A stretch of 8,337 nt of DNA from Zoogloeaceae bacterium. Its GTDB lineage: Bacteria > Pseudomonadota > Gammaproteobacteria > Burkholderiales > Rhodocyclaceae. Within the stretch, counting starts at the first letter, position 1, and every line of letters begins with the position of its first letter. Positions 1-6,989 of this stretch are shown one piece after another. Below the pieces are notes generated by a model. That model made no database searches, was not told the origin of the DNA, and was given only the letters and a program-made list of their open reading frames with translations. The translations under genes and the position numbers were made by a program. The stretch is from assembly GCA_015657735.1 (NCBI GenBank), contig SSSX01000254.1, forward strand, positions 1 through 8,337, in the 5' to 3' direction.

Positions 1-662
1 CGCAGCGGCTGGCGATCGGTGGGAATGGCGCGGACGTTGAGTTGCGGGTCGTCGTCGCGGACGGTGCCGATGCCGGTGAGTACCGCGCACGACCGGGCGC
101 GCCAGCGGTGGGCATCGCGGCGCGCGTCGTCGCCGGTGATCCACTGCGACACGCCGTTGTCGAGGGCGGTCTTGCCGTCGAGCGTCGCCGCCGCCTTCAG
201 GCGCAGCCACGGCCGGCCGCGGGTCATGCGCGACACGAAGCCGATGTTGAGTTCGCGGGCCCCGGCTTCCTGCACGCCCGACAGCACTTCGATGCCGGCT
301 TCCTGCAGTCGGGCGAGGCCGCGACCGGCGACCAGGGGATTCGGGTCCTGCATCGCGGCGACGACCCGGGCCACGCCGGCCTTGACCAGCGCCTCGGCGC
401 AGGGCGGGGTGCGGCCGTGGTGGGAGCAGGGTTCGAGGGTGACGTAGGCGGTCGCGCCGCGGGCGGCTGCGCCAGCCATCGCGAGGGCGTGGACCTCGGC
501 GTGAGGCTCGCCGGCACGGACGTGCCAGCCTTCGCCGATTATCCGCTCGTCGCGAACAATCACGCAGCCGACGCGGGGATTGGGTGTGGTGGTGAATAGT
601 CCGCGCTCGGCCAGGACCAGGGCGCGGGCCATCCAGCGGTAGTCGTCGGCGCTGGCGGTCAT
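1..662 (-). CDS. ribD: RibD, bifunctional riboflavin biosynthesis deaminase/reductase (partial, C-terminus off the window)
   Basis: RibD carries out two consecutive cytoplasmic steps of riboflavin synthesis: deamination of the pyrimidine intermediate formed from GTP, then NADPH-dependent reduction of its ribosyl side chain. The frame is open from the ATG at 660-662 to the window edge, giving 220 codons. The N-terminal deaminase domain spans about residues 5-145. It has the zinc site HAE (His54, Glu56) and PCSHHGRTPPC (Cys79, Cys88), plus the typical TTPNPRVGCVIV segment near residue 24. The reductase domain begins around residue 150 (PWLRLKAAATLDGKTAL) and is cut after about 70 residues; a full RibD is roughly 360-380 residues. 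It lies 13 bases after nrdR on the same strand, as the third gene of the likely glyA-nrdR-ribD operon. No clear Shine-Dalgarno precedes the ATG and no FMN riboswitch is evident, so expression probably depends on upstream transcription. Family assignment is very secure. Confidence 0.96.
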   Translation of the reverse strand, partial: MTASADDYRWMARALVLAERGLFTTTPNPRVGCVIVRDERIIGEGWHVRAGEPHAEVHALAMAGAAARGATAYVTLEPCSHHGRTPPCAEALVKAGVARVVAAMQDPNPLVAGRGLARLQEAGIEVLSGVQEAGARELNIGFVSRMTRGRPWLRLKAAATLDGKTALDNGVSQWITGDDARRDAHRWRARSCAVLTGIGTVRDDDPQLNVRAIPTDRQPL

Positions 663-675
663 CAGTGGAAGAAGG

Positions 676-1158
676 CTACTGGCTGGAACTGCGCGGCCGG
701 CCGCGGGGACGGGTGGAGACTTCGCGGATGACTTCGGAGAATTCGTCCACGTCCTCGAAGGCGCGGTAGACGGAGGCGAAACGGATGTAGGCGACCTTGT
801 CGAGCTTTTTCAGCTCGCGCATGACGAGCTCGCCGATGCGCTCGGAGGCGATTTCGCGCTCGCCGAGGGACAGGAGCTTGGCTTCGATGCGGTCGACGGC
901 GGCTTCGACGCTTTCGGCGGTGACGGGGCGTTTGCGCAGCGCGAGACTGAGGCTGCCGAGCAGCTTGTCGCGGCTGTAGTCGGCGCGGCTGCCGTTCTTC
1001 TTGACCACCTGCGGCATCTTGAGGTCGATGCGTTCATAGGTGGTGAAGCGCTTGTCGCAGGACAGGCAGCGACGGCGGCGCCGCACGATGTCACCGTCCT
1101 CGTTTTCACGGGTGTCGGTGACCTGCGTGTTGTCGGCGCCGCAGAAGGGGCAACGCAT
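676..1158 (-). CDS. nrdR: NrdR, transcriptional repressor of ribonucleotide reductase genes
   Basis: NrdR is a zinc-finger/ATP-cone repressor that senses ATP and dATP and turns down the nrd ribonucleotide reductase genes by binding NrdR boxes in their promoters. The 160-residue product starts MRCPFC. Its zinc ribbon ligands are Cys3, Cys6, Cys31 and Cys34, with a run of five arginines (26-30) just before the second pair. The ATP-cone domain covers about residues 49-139 (PQVVKKNGSRADYSRDKL onward). The C-terminal 15-20 residues are basic and Ser-rich (RPRGRPRSSSQ), making it slightly longer than the usual 149-155 residues. It lies 32 bases after glyA and 13 bases before ribD, all on the same strand, an order I recall as common in proteobacteria. 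No nrd gene or obvious NrdR box lies in this window, so its targets are elsewhere. The start is supported by the zinc motif beginning at residue 3, although its Shine-Dalgarno is weak. Confidence 0.97.
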   Translation of the reverse strand: MRCPFCGADNTQVTDTRENEDGDIVRRRRRCLSCDKRFTTYERIDLKMPQVVKKNGSRADYSRDKLLGSLSLALRKRPVTAESVEAAVDRIEAKLLSLGEREIASERIGELVMRELKKLDKVAYIRFASVYRAFEDVDEFSEVIREVSTRPRGRPRSSSQ

Positions 1159-1190
1159 GGGCTAGCGCGCCGGCCCGCCGCTGACCGGGC

Positions 1191-2441
<1,251 letters not shown>

Positions 2442-2472
2442 GGCTATCCAGGTGGGCTTGAGTCAAAGGCGG

Positions 2473-2503
2473 AGTTTAGCACGGCGGTCGAATCCGGAAG
2501 CAA
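2473..2503 (-). promoter_or_regulatory. Candidate sigma-70 promoter for glyA-nrdR-ribD
   Basis: On the minus strand a TGC-TAAACT element (the TAAACT is at 2473-2478) resembles an extended -10 box. TTGCTT (2498-2503) is a possible -35 box, but the 19-base spacer is longer than ideal. It ends 31 bases before the glyA ATG. The site is plausible because it falls in the only sizeable gap upstream of glyA. Read-through from the phosphatase gene is the alternative. Confidence 0.3.
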
Positions 2504-2537
2504 CACGGCCGCCGGAGCGAAGGCCTGGAGGCGGGCT

Positions 2538-3176
2538 TCAGGCGTTCGGCAGTTCGTCGAGCGCGCGGCCCAGATGGCGCTGCTCGGCCCAGGCGATCAG
2601 CGACCAGACTTCACCGTCCCAGCCGATCCAGTTGAGGGCCGCATTGGGAATCGTGAAGTCGCGCGGCGACTCGAGACCCTTGCCGGTGGCGAGGCGGTGG
2701 GCGATGTCGAGCACGCCGCCATGGGTGACGACCAGCACCGCGCCGCCTCGATGGCGCCTGGCAATGTCTTCGAGGGTGGTCCGGATGCGCGACGCGAATT
2801 CACGCAGGCTTTCGCCGCCCTCGGGAAAGGTGAATTCCGGGTCGCGGGTTTCGAAGCGGTGGTAGTCGGCAGGAAAGCGGTTCCGCGCTTCGTCGTAGGT
2901 GAGCGTCTGGAAGCTGCCGTAATGGCGCTCGCGCAGGCTCGCGTCGAAACCGAGGCTGAGGCCGCAGCGCGAGGCGATGGTGTCGGCGGTCTGGCGGGCG
3001 CGGGTGAGATCCGAGCTGTAGGCGGCGTCGAAACGTTCGGCCAGCAGGCTGGCTGCCGTTGCACGGGCCTGGGCGAGACCATTGTCGTTGAGGGGAATGT
3101 CGATATGGCCCTGGAGGCGGCGTTCGACGTTCCAGGCGGTTTCGCCGTGGCGAACCAGGCAGAGGCGGGTGGTCAT
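2538..3176 (-). CDS. Histidine phosphatase superfamily protein (phosphoglycerate mutase-like)
   Basis: This is a 212-residue cytoplasmic phosphatase or mutase of the branch related to GpmB and CobC, acting through a phosphohistidine. The signature LVRHGET places Arg9 and the nucleophile His10. SSDLTRARQTA supplies the second arginine (about Arg59), LRERHYG the acid Glu83, and VVTHGG the second histidine His152, so the active site looks intact. The substrate cannot be read from sequence. Alpha-ribazole phosphatase, a sugar-phosphate phosphatase or a broad-specificity enzyme all remain possible, and no cobalamin genes are nearby. I chose the ATG at 3174-3176 because the family fold begins at once (MTTRLCLVRHGE). 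A longer in-frame start at 3269 would add 31 Arg/Cys-rich residues without family character. Neither start has a strong Shine-Dalgarno. It lies 96 bases upstream of glyA and is divergent from dctQ. Confidence 0.9.
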   Translation of the reverse strand: MTTRLCLVRHGETAWNVERRLQGHIDIPLNDNGLAQARATAASLLAERFDAAYSSDLTRARQTADTIASRCGLSLGFDASLRERHYGSFQTLTYDEARNRFPADYHRFETRDPEFTFPEGGESLREFASRIRTTLEDIARRHRGGAVLVVTHGGVLDIAHRLATGKGLESPRDFTIPNAALNWIGWDGEVWSLIAWAEQRHLGRALDELPNA

Positions 3177-3303
3177 CGGTGCGGTGCTGGAGCAGGGTGG
3201 TGCGATGCCGCATTGTCGCACAGCGATACGCCGCCGGGAGCAGCGCGTCCGCACCTGGAAAAGCGGCAATCGTCAACCGTGCGGCGGTTAGCGTAATCCC
3301 TGA

Positions 3304-3331
3304 TTGTGAGGGCATGGCGGGCGCTCATAAT
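3304..3331 (+). promoter_or_regulatory. Candidate sigma-70 promoter for dctQM
   Basis: TTGTGA (3304-3309; 4 of 6 to the -35 consensus) is followed after 16 bases by CATAAT (3326-3331; 5 of 6 to the -10 consensus). Transcription would start near 3338, leaving a leader of about 70 bases before the GTG of dctQ. It is the best plus-strand promoter match I found in the divergent region. Confidence 0.5.
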
Positions 3332-3392
3332 CGGGCTCCAGGAGGAGCTCCGGCCCGCACGCCGGTCGCCGCCATAACTACAACATCTGCCC

Positions 3393-3398
3393 AGGAGG
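3393..3398 (+). promoter_or_regulatory. Ribosome binding site that fixes the dctQ GTG start
   Basis: A perfect AGGAGG lies 8 bases before the GTG at 3407-3409. No other in-frame start upstream has a comparable site, so it decides the start in favour of the shorter DctQ. Confidence 0.85.
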
Positions 3399-3406
3399 TC
3401 CGGGAC

Positions 3407-4006
3407 GTGGAATCCCTGCTCAAACTTTCGCGGCTGATCGACGGACTGAATACCCGAATCGGCAAGAGTGTCATCTGGCTCGTGCTGATTGCGGTGCTCG
3501 TCAGTTCGATCAATGCCATCGTCCGCAAGGCGTTCAACCTGAGTTCGAACGCCTTCCTCGAACTCCAGTGGTATCTCTTCGCCGGGGTGTTCCTGCTGGG
3601 CGCGCCCTACACCTTCCTGCGCAACGAGCATGTGCGGATCGATGTGGTTGCGGGGCGCTTCTCGCACCGCACCCAGGCCTGGATCGACATCTTCGGGATT
3701 GTTTTCTTCCTGCTGCCGATGGCGCTGATGGTGCTGCGGCTGTCGTGGCCGGTGTTTGTGCTGTCGTTCGAAACGAAAGAAATGTCGAGCAACGCCGGCG
3801 GCCTCATCGTGTGGCCGGCGCGCCTGCTGATCCCGGTGGGCTTCGGCTTGCTGGTGCTGCAGGGTTTGTCCGAACTGATCAAACGCTTTGGTTTCCTGAA
3901 GGGCCTGACGCCGAACCCGTTCGTCAAGGAGGAGGGCGCCAAGAGCGCCGAGGAAGAGTTGGCGGAAGCGATCCGCAAGCGCGCCGGAAAGCAGGGGGAC
4001 AACTAA
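3407..4006 (+). CDS. DctQ-type TRAP transporter small permease subunit (FcbT2-like)
   Basis: DctQ is the small membrane subunit of a tripartite ATP-independent periplasmic transporter; it pairs with DctM to import organic acids or related solutes using an ion gradient. The product is 199 residues from the GTG start. Four membrane segments are visible at about 20-38, 56-72, 93-112 and 137-155. It also has the family-typical LELQWYLFAG (51-60) and NEHVRIDVV (73-81) stretches. The C-terminal 30 residues are highly charged and probably helical (EEGAKSAEEELAEAIRKRAGKQ region). The frame stays open back to 3179, but those extra 76 residues are Arg/Ala-rich, overlap the divergent promoter region and lack a ribosome site, so I reject them. 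The stop codon directly abuts dctM, implying translational coupling. Likeness to the FcbT2 (mannitol/chloroaromatic) subgroup is from memory; the substrate is unknown. Confidence 0.9.
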   Translation: MESLLKLSRLIDGLNTRIGKSVIWLVLIAVLVSSINAIVRKAFNLSSNAFLELQWYLFAGVFLLGAPYTFLRNEHVRIDVVAGRFSHRTQAWIDIFGIVFFLLPMALMVLRLSWPVFVLSFETKEMSSNAGGLIVWPARLLIPVGFGLLVLQGLSELIKRFGFLKGLTPNPFVKEEGAKSAEEELAEAIRKRAGKQGDN

Positions 4007-5737
4007 ATGGATTTCCTGATCAACAACATGGCGCCGATCATCTTCATTTCGATGGTCGCTTTTCTGCTTCTCGGTTTTCCGGTGGCCTTCGCGCTGGGCG
4101 CCTGCGGCGTTTTTTTCGGACTGGTGGGCATCGAGCTGGGCCTGCTCACCCCGGCCCTGTTCCAGGCGATGCCGGACCGGATCTGGGGGGTGATGAACAA
4201 CGATACGCTGCTGGCGATTCCGTTCTTCACCTTCATGGGCCTGATCCTCGAACGATCGGGCATGGCCGAAGACCTGCTGGATACCATCGGCCAGCTGTTC
4301 GGGCCGATCCGCGGCGGTCTCGCTTACGCGGTGATTTTCGTCGGCGCGATGCTGGCCGCGACCACCGGGGTGGTGGCGGCGTCGGTGATCTCGATGGGCC
4401 TGATCTCGCTGCCGATCATGTTGCGCTACGGCTACGACAAGCGCCTGGCGTCGGGGGTCATCGCGGCCTCGGGCACGCTGGCGCAGATCATCCCGCCGTC
4501 GCTGGTGCTGATCATCATGGCCGATCAGCTCGGCAAGTCGGTTGGCGACATGTACAAGGGGGCTTTCATCCCCGGTTTCGTTCTTACCGGTCTGTACATT
4601 CTCTACATCATCCTGGTGAGCTTCGTCAGGCCGCAGTGGGTGCCGGCGCTGCCGGCCGAGGCGCGCACGATCAAGGAGGATGACGGTTCGGCCGGCCTGC
4701 GCTCGCTGGGCATTCTGACCCTGCTGTCGGTCGGCGCGGCGGTTGCCTACGCCAAGCTGCAGATTCCGGCGGACACGCCGACCGACGAGATGGTCGTGGT
4801 CTCGATGTCGGTCGGTATCGGCGTGGCCTTCGCTCTGGCGGTGCTCAACAAGCTGTTCCGGACCAACATGCTGTCACGCATGGCGGAGCGGGTCACCTTC
4901 GTGCTGATCCCGCCGCTGGCGCTGATCTTCCTGGTTCTCGGCACGATCTTCCTCGGCATCGCGACGCCGACCGAAGGCGGCGCGATGGGCGCCTTGGGGG
5001 CTTTGATCATGGCGCTGCTCCGCAAGCGGCTCGACTTGAAGCTGCTGCGCCAGGCGATGGAGACGACCGCCAAGCTGACCGCCTTCGTGGTGTTCATCCT
5101 TGTCGGCGCACGGGTTTTCTCGCTGACCTTTTACGGCGTCGAAGGCCATCTGTGGGTGGAGCATCTGCTGAGCGATCTGCCGGGTGGGCAGGTCGGCTTC
5201 CTGATCGTGGTGAACCTGCTGATCTTCGTGCTGGCCTTCTTCCTCGATTTCTTCGAGCTGTCCTTCATCGTCGTGCCGCTGCTGGCACCGGCGGCCGAGA
5301 AGCTGGGGATCGACCTGATCTGGTTCGGCGTGCTGCTGGGTGTGAACATGCAGACCTCGTTCATGCACCCGCCGTTCGGCTTCGCCGTGTTCTATCTGCG
5401 CTCGGTGGCGCCGCCGTCGGTCAGGACCACCCAGATCTACTGGGGGGCCGTGCCCTTCGTGATCATCCAGATCATCATGGTGGCGATCATCATCGGCTTC
5501 CCGCAGCTCGTGACGATGGGGCTCGACACCCAGGAAAAGGTCGATACCGAATCGGTGGAAATCGTCGTCCCGGACAGCGAGACGCCGGCGGAGGATGCCC
5601 CGGTGCAGTTCGACGAGCCGAAGGACGGCGCGGCGCCGCCGGCGGCGGAAGGCGCCGGCAAGGATGCGGCGTCCGCCGAGGATGACGCCGCCAAGGCGCT
5701 CGAGAAAGCGCTGCAGCAGGGCGACAAGAAGCAGTAG
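4007..5737 (+). CDS. DctM-type TRAP transporter large permease subunit (FcbT3-like) with a charged C-terminal tail
   Basis: DctM is the large, multi-spanning subunit that forms the transport path of a TRAP importer. The 576-residue product is rich in hydrophobic segments from residue 10 to about 503. Conserved family stretches include AASGTLAQIIPPSLVLII (153-170) and GIATPTEGGAMGALGAL (317-333). Ordinary DctM proteins are about 425-440 residues. The extra length comes from a central insertion with two more hydrophobic segments (about 225-285) and a hydrophilic Ala/Asp/Glu/Lys/Pro-rich tail (about 505-576). Long DctM proteins belong, as I recall, to the FcbT3 (mannitol/chloroaromatic) group, which fits the partner DctQ. 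The ATG follows the dctQ TAA without a gap, and a G-rich AGGGGG inside the end of dctQ serves as ribosome site. No DctP gene is adjacent. A strong hairpin follows the gene. Family call is secure, substrate unknown. Confidence 0.94.
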   Translation: MDFLINNMAPIIFISMVAFLLLGFPVAFALGACGVFFGLVGIELGLLTPALFQAMPDRIWGVMNNDTLLAIPFFTFMGLILERSGMAEDLLDTIGQLFGPIRGGLAYAVIFVGAMLAATTGVVAASVISMGLISLPIMLRYGYDKRLASGVIAASGTLAQIIPPSLVLIIMADQLGKSVGDMYKGAFIPGFVLTGLYILYIILVSFVRPQWVPALPAEARTIKEDDGSAGLRSLGILTLLSVGAAVAYAKLQIPADTPTDEMVVVSMSVGIGVAFALAVLNKLFRTNMLSRMAERVTFVLIPPLALIFLVLGTIFLGIATPTEGGAMGALGALIMALLRKRLDLKLLRQAMETTAKLTAFVVFILVGARVFSLTFYGVEGHLWVEHLLSDLPGGQVGFLIVVNLLIFVLAFFLDFFELSFIVVPLLAPAAEKLGIDLIWFGVLLGVNMQTSFMHPPFGFAVFYLRSVAPPSVRTTQIYWGAVPFVIIQIIMVAIIIGFPQLVTMGLDTQEKVDTESVEIVVPDSETPAEDAPVQFDEPKDGAAPPAAEGAGKDAASAEDDAAKALEKALQQGDKKQ

Positions 5738-5761
5738 CCGGCGCCCGGCTGATGGCATGAC

Positions 5762-5797
5762 GAAGAAGGCCCGAAACCGGAGTTTCGGGCCTTCTTC
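5762..5797. terminator. Bidirectional hairpin terminator between dctM and the convergent cyclase gene
   Basis: GAAGAAGGCCCGAAAC (5762-5777) pairs perfectly over 16 bases with 5782-5797 around a CGGA loop. It begins 24 bases after the dctM stop and ends 22 bases from the stop of the convergent gene. The ends of the arms (GAAGAA/TTCTTC) give a partly U-rich 3' side on both strands, but no uninterrupted T-run follows. It probably serves both transcripts. Confidence 0.82.
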
Positions 5798-5819
5798 CAT
5801 GTGCTGCCGCAGTGTGTTG

Positions 5820-6851
5820 TTACGCCTGGCAGACCCGGTTGCGGCCGGCGTCCTTGGCCCGGTAGAGCGCCTGATCGGCGCGTTCGACCAGCGCGTCGGC
5901 GCTTTCTCCGGCCAGCCGGCTGGCCACACCGATCGACGCGGTGATGTTGGTCAGGCGTTCCCCGTTGCGGCTGTCCTTGAGCACCAGCCGCTCGATCGAC
6001 AGCCTCAGGCTTTCGGCGAACTGACCGGCCTGCTGGGCGGTGCCGCCGCAGAAGATCAGCGCGAACTCCTCGCCGCCGTAGCGATAGACCGACACGCCGA
6101 CCCGGGTTGCCGCAGCAAGCTGGCGGCCGACCAGACTCAGCACCCGGTCGCCGACCTGATGGCCGAAGCGGTCGTTGAATTGCTTGAAGTGGTCGATGTC
6201 GAGCAGCGCCAGGTGGATCGCCGGTCCGCGTTCGCCCTGACCGATAAACTGGCCGAGTTCCAGATCGAAGGCGCGGCGGTTGAACACGCCGGTCAGCTCG
6301 TCGTTCATGGCGTCCTGGCGCAGGGTTTCCAGTTCGCTGCGCAGGCGGCGGATTTCGGCGTTGGCGGCGCTCAGCCGCTGTTCGAAGCGGGAAGTGTTCT
6401 GCTGCATCGCCGTCGAGCCCTGGAGCAGCTTGTCGAGGGTGCCGAAGATGTCATCGACGCTGGCTTTGTCGTGGCCGGAATTGCGCAGATCGCGGTTGCA
6501 TTCGTCGAGCAGCGTGCTGAACGACTGGGTGTCGGCGATCGTCGCGTGCAGGTCGCGGTCGATGCCCTGCACCATCTGCTGCAGGTTGTCCTTGGCGCGG
6601 AGCAGGGCGGTTTCGTAGTTGCCGGAGGGGGAAACGTGTTCGCGGAACAGGTCTTCGGCGGTCGTGACCGGGATCATGCCGTAGGCCGATACGACTTCGT
6701 CGATGCGCTGGTTGAGGGTTGGATCCTCGTGGGAAACGTAGGTGTACCAGAGTGCGTAGTTGAGCGGTGTGACTGGGATGCTGTGCTTCACCATGATGGG
6801 CACGGCCTTGCGGAGTCGTTCCGCCGCCTGCTCGACTGAACCGCTGATCAC
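5820..6851 (-). CDS. Diguanylate cyclase (GGDEF domain) with N-terminal helical domain
   Basis: This 343-residue protein should make the second messenger c-di-GMP from two GTP. The GGDEF domain spans about 180-341. It contains NDELTGVFNRRAF (183-195), the metal-binding LLDIDHFKQFND with Asp218, the catalytic GGEEF (259-263), and a normal end (ADQALYRAKDAGRNRV). The inhibitory I-site, RxxD in many cyclases, reads Arg250-Val-Gly-Val253, so the aspartate is lost. There is no EAL domain. Residues 1-140 are mainly helical with a PVTPLNYALWYTYVS stretch (26-40), and about 150-182 looks like a coiled coil leading into the catalytic domain. I recall similar N-termini on other proteobacterial GGDEF proteins but cannot name the domain. 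No membrane segment or signal peptide is seen, so it is probably cytoplasmic. The GTG start (6849-6851) has GGAG seven bases upstream. It is convergent with dctM and apparently monocistronic. Confidence 0.94.
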   Translation of the reverse strand: MISGSVEQAAERLRKAVPIMVKHSIPVTPLNYALWYTYVSHEDPTLNQRIDEVVSAYGMIPVTTAEDLFREHVSPSGNYETALLRAKDNLQQMVQGIDRDLHATIADTQSFSTLLDECNRDLRNSGHDKASVDDIFGTLDKLLQGSTAMQQNTSRFEQRLSAANAEIRRLRSELETLRQDAMNDELTGVFNRRAFDLELGQFIGQGERGPAIHLALLDIDHFKQFNDRFGHQVGDRVLSLVGRQLAAATRVGVSVYRYGGEEFALIFCGGTAQQAGQFAESLRLSIERLVLKDSRNGERLTNITASIGVASRLAGESADALVERADQALYRAKDAGRNRVCQA

Positions 6852-6887
6852 TCGTTATCTCCAGTGTGTGTGGGCGCGAACCCCGGG

Positions 6888-6914
6888 ATTAACATTTAAC
6901 GGCCGCGCTGCCAA
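6888..6914 (-). promoter_or_regulatory. Weak candidate promoter for the diguanylate cyclase gene
   Basis: On the minus strand TTGGCA (complement of 6909-6914; 5 of 6 to the -35 consensus) is followed after 15 bases by GTTAAT (complement of 6888-6893; 4 of 6). The spacer is short and the overlapping A/T-rich GTTAAATGTTAAT allows other alignments. It sits between the pyrC' terminator and the GTG start, where a promoter is needed. Confidence 0.3.
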
Positions 6915-6933
6915 AAACTTCATGGCGACGGGC

Positions 6934-6960
6934 AAAAAAACGGCGCCATCGGGCGCCGTG
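6934..6960 (-). terminator. Rho-independent terminator of the pyrB-pyrC' unit
   Basis: On the minus strand ACGGCGCC and GGCGCCGT form an 8-bp stem (6952-6959 with 6940-6947) around a CGAT loop. A run of T follows directly (complement of the A-run 6934-6939). The structure begins about 30 bases after the pyrC' stop. It is a textbook intrinsic terminator and separates pyrC' from the cyclase gene downstream on the same strand. Confidence 0.92.
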
Positions 6961-6989
6961 ACCGCAGCAGGAGGCGTAAAGCGCGGCCG

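Larger units (their letters stand above)
3177..3406. other. Divergent intergenic region between the phosphatase gene and dctQ
   Basis: This 230-base stretch separates oppositely oriented genes and should hold both promoters. On the plus strand it has the candidate dctQ promoter and, after it, an untranslated leader of about 70 bases. The leader contains a purine-rich GGAGGAG (3341-3347) with no start codon in reach, and a small hairpin (CCGGC 3350-3354 pairing with GCCGG 3361-3365). On the minus strand TTGACG (complement of 3271-3276) is a possible -35 for the phosphatase gene, but I see no good matching -10. No credible small gene was found. Confidence 0.6.

Noticed and set aside
663..675. 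Possible FMN riboswitch controlling ribD
   Set aside because: Only 13 bases separate nrdR from ribD, so there is no room for an aptamer.
2519..2547. Interrupted hairpin over the stop codon of the phosphatase gene (GCCTG/CAGGC extended by GAA/TTC)
   Set aside because: The stem is short with a mismatch and an 11-base loop, and no T-run follows, so it is too weak to call a terminator.
5580..5720. GC-rich repetitive stretch near the end of dctM that looked like a repeat array
   Set aside because: It is explained by Ala/Pro/Glu/Lys low-complexity coding in the tail; no regular unit or spacer is present.
4874..5929. A long minus-strand open frame opposite dctM
   Set aside because: It is His/Arg/Gln-rich shadow coding opposite a conserved membrane protein.
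5595..6839. A long plus-strand open frame running from the dctM tail across the terminator and antisense to the cyclase gene
   Set aside because: It spans a strong hairpin and a confident opposite-strand gene and has no domain character.
6895..6914. Possible sigma-54 promoter (TTGGCAGC) upstream of the cyclase gene
   Set aside because: The GC expected at -12, ten bases after the GG, is absent (GT instead).
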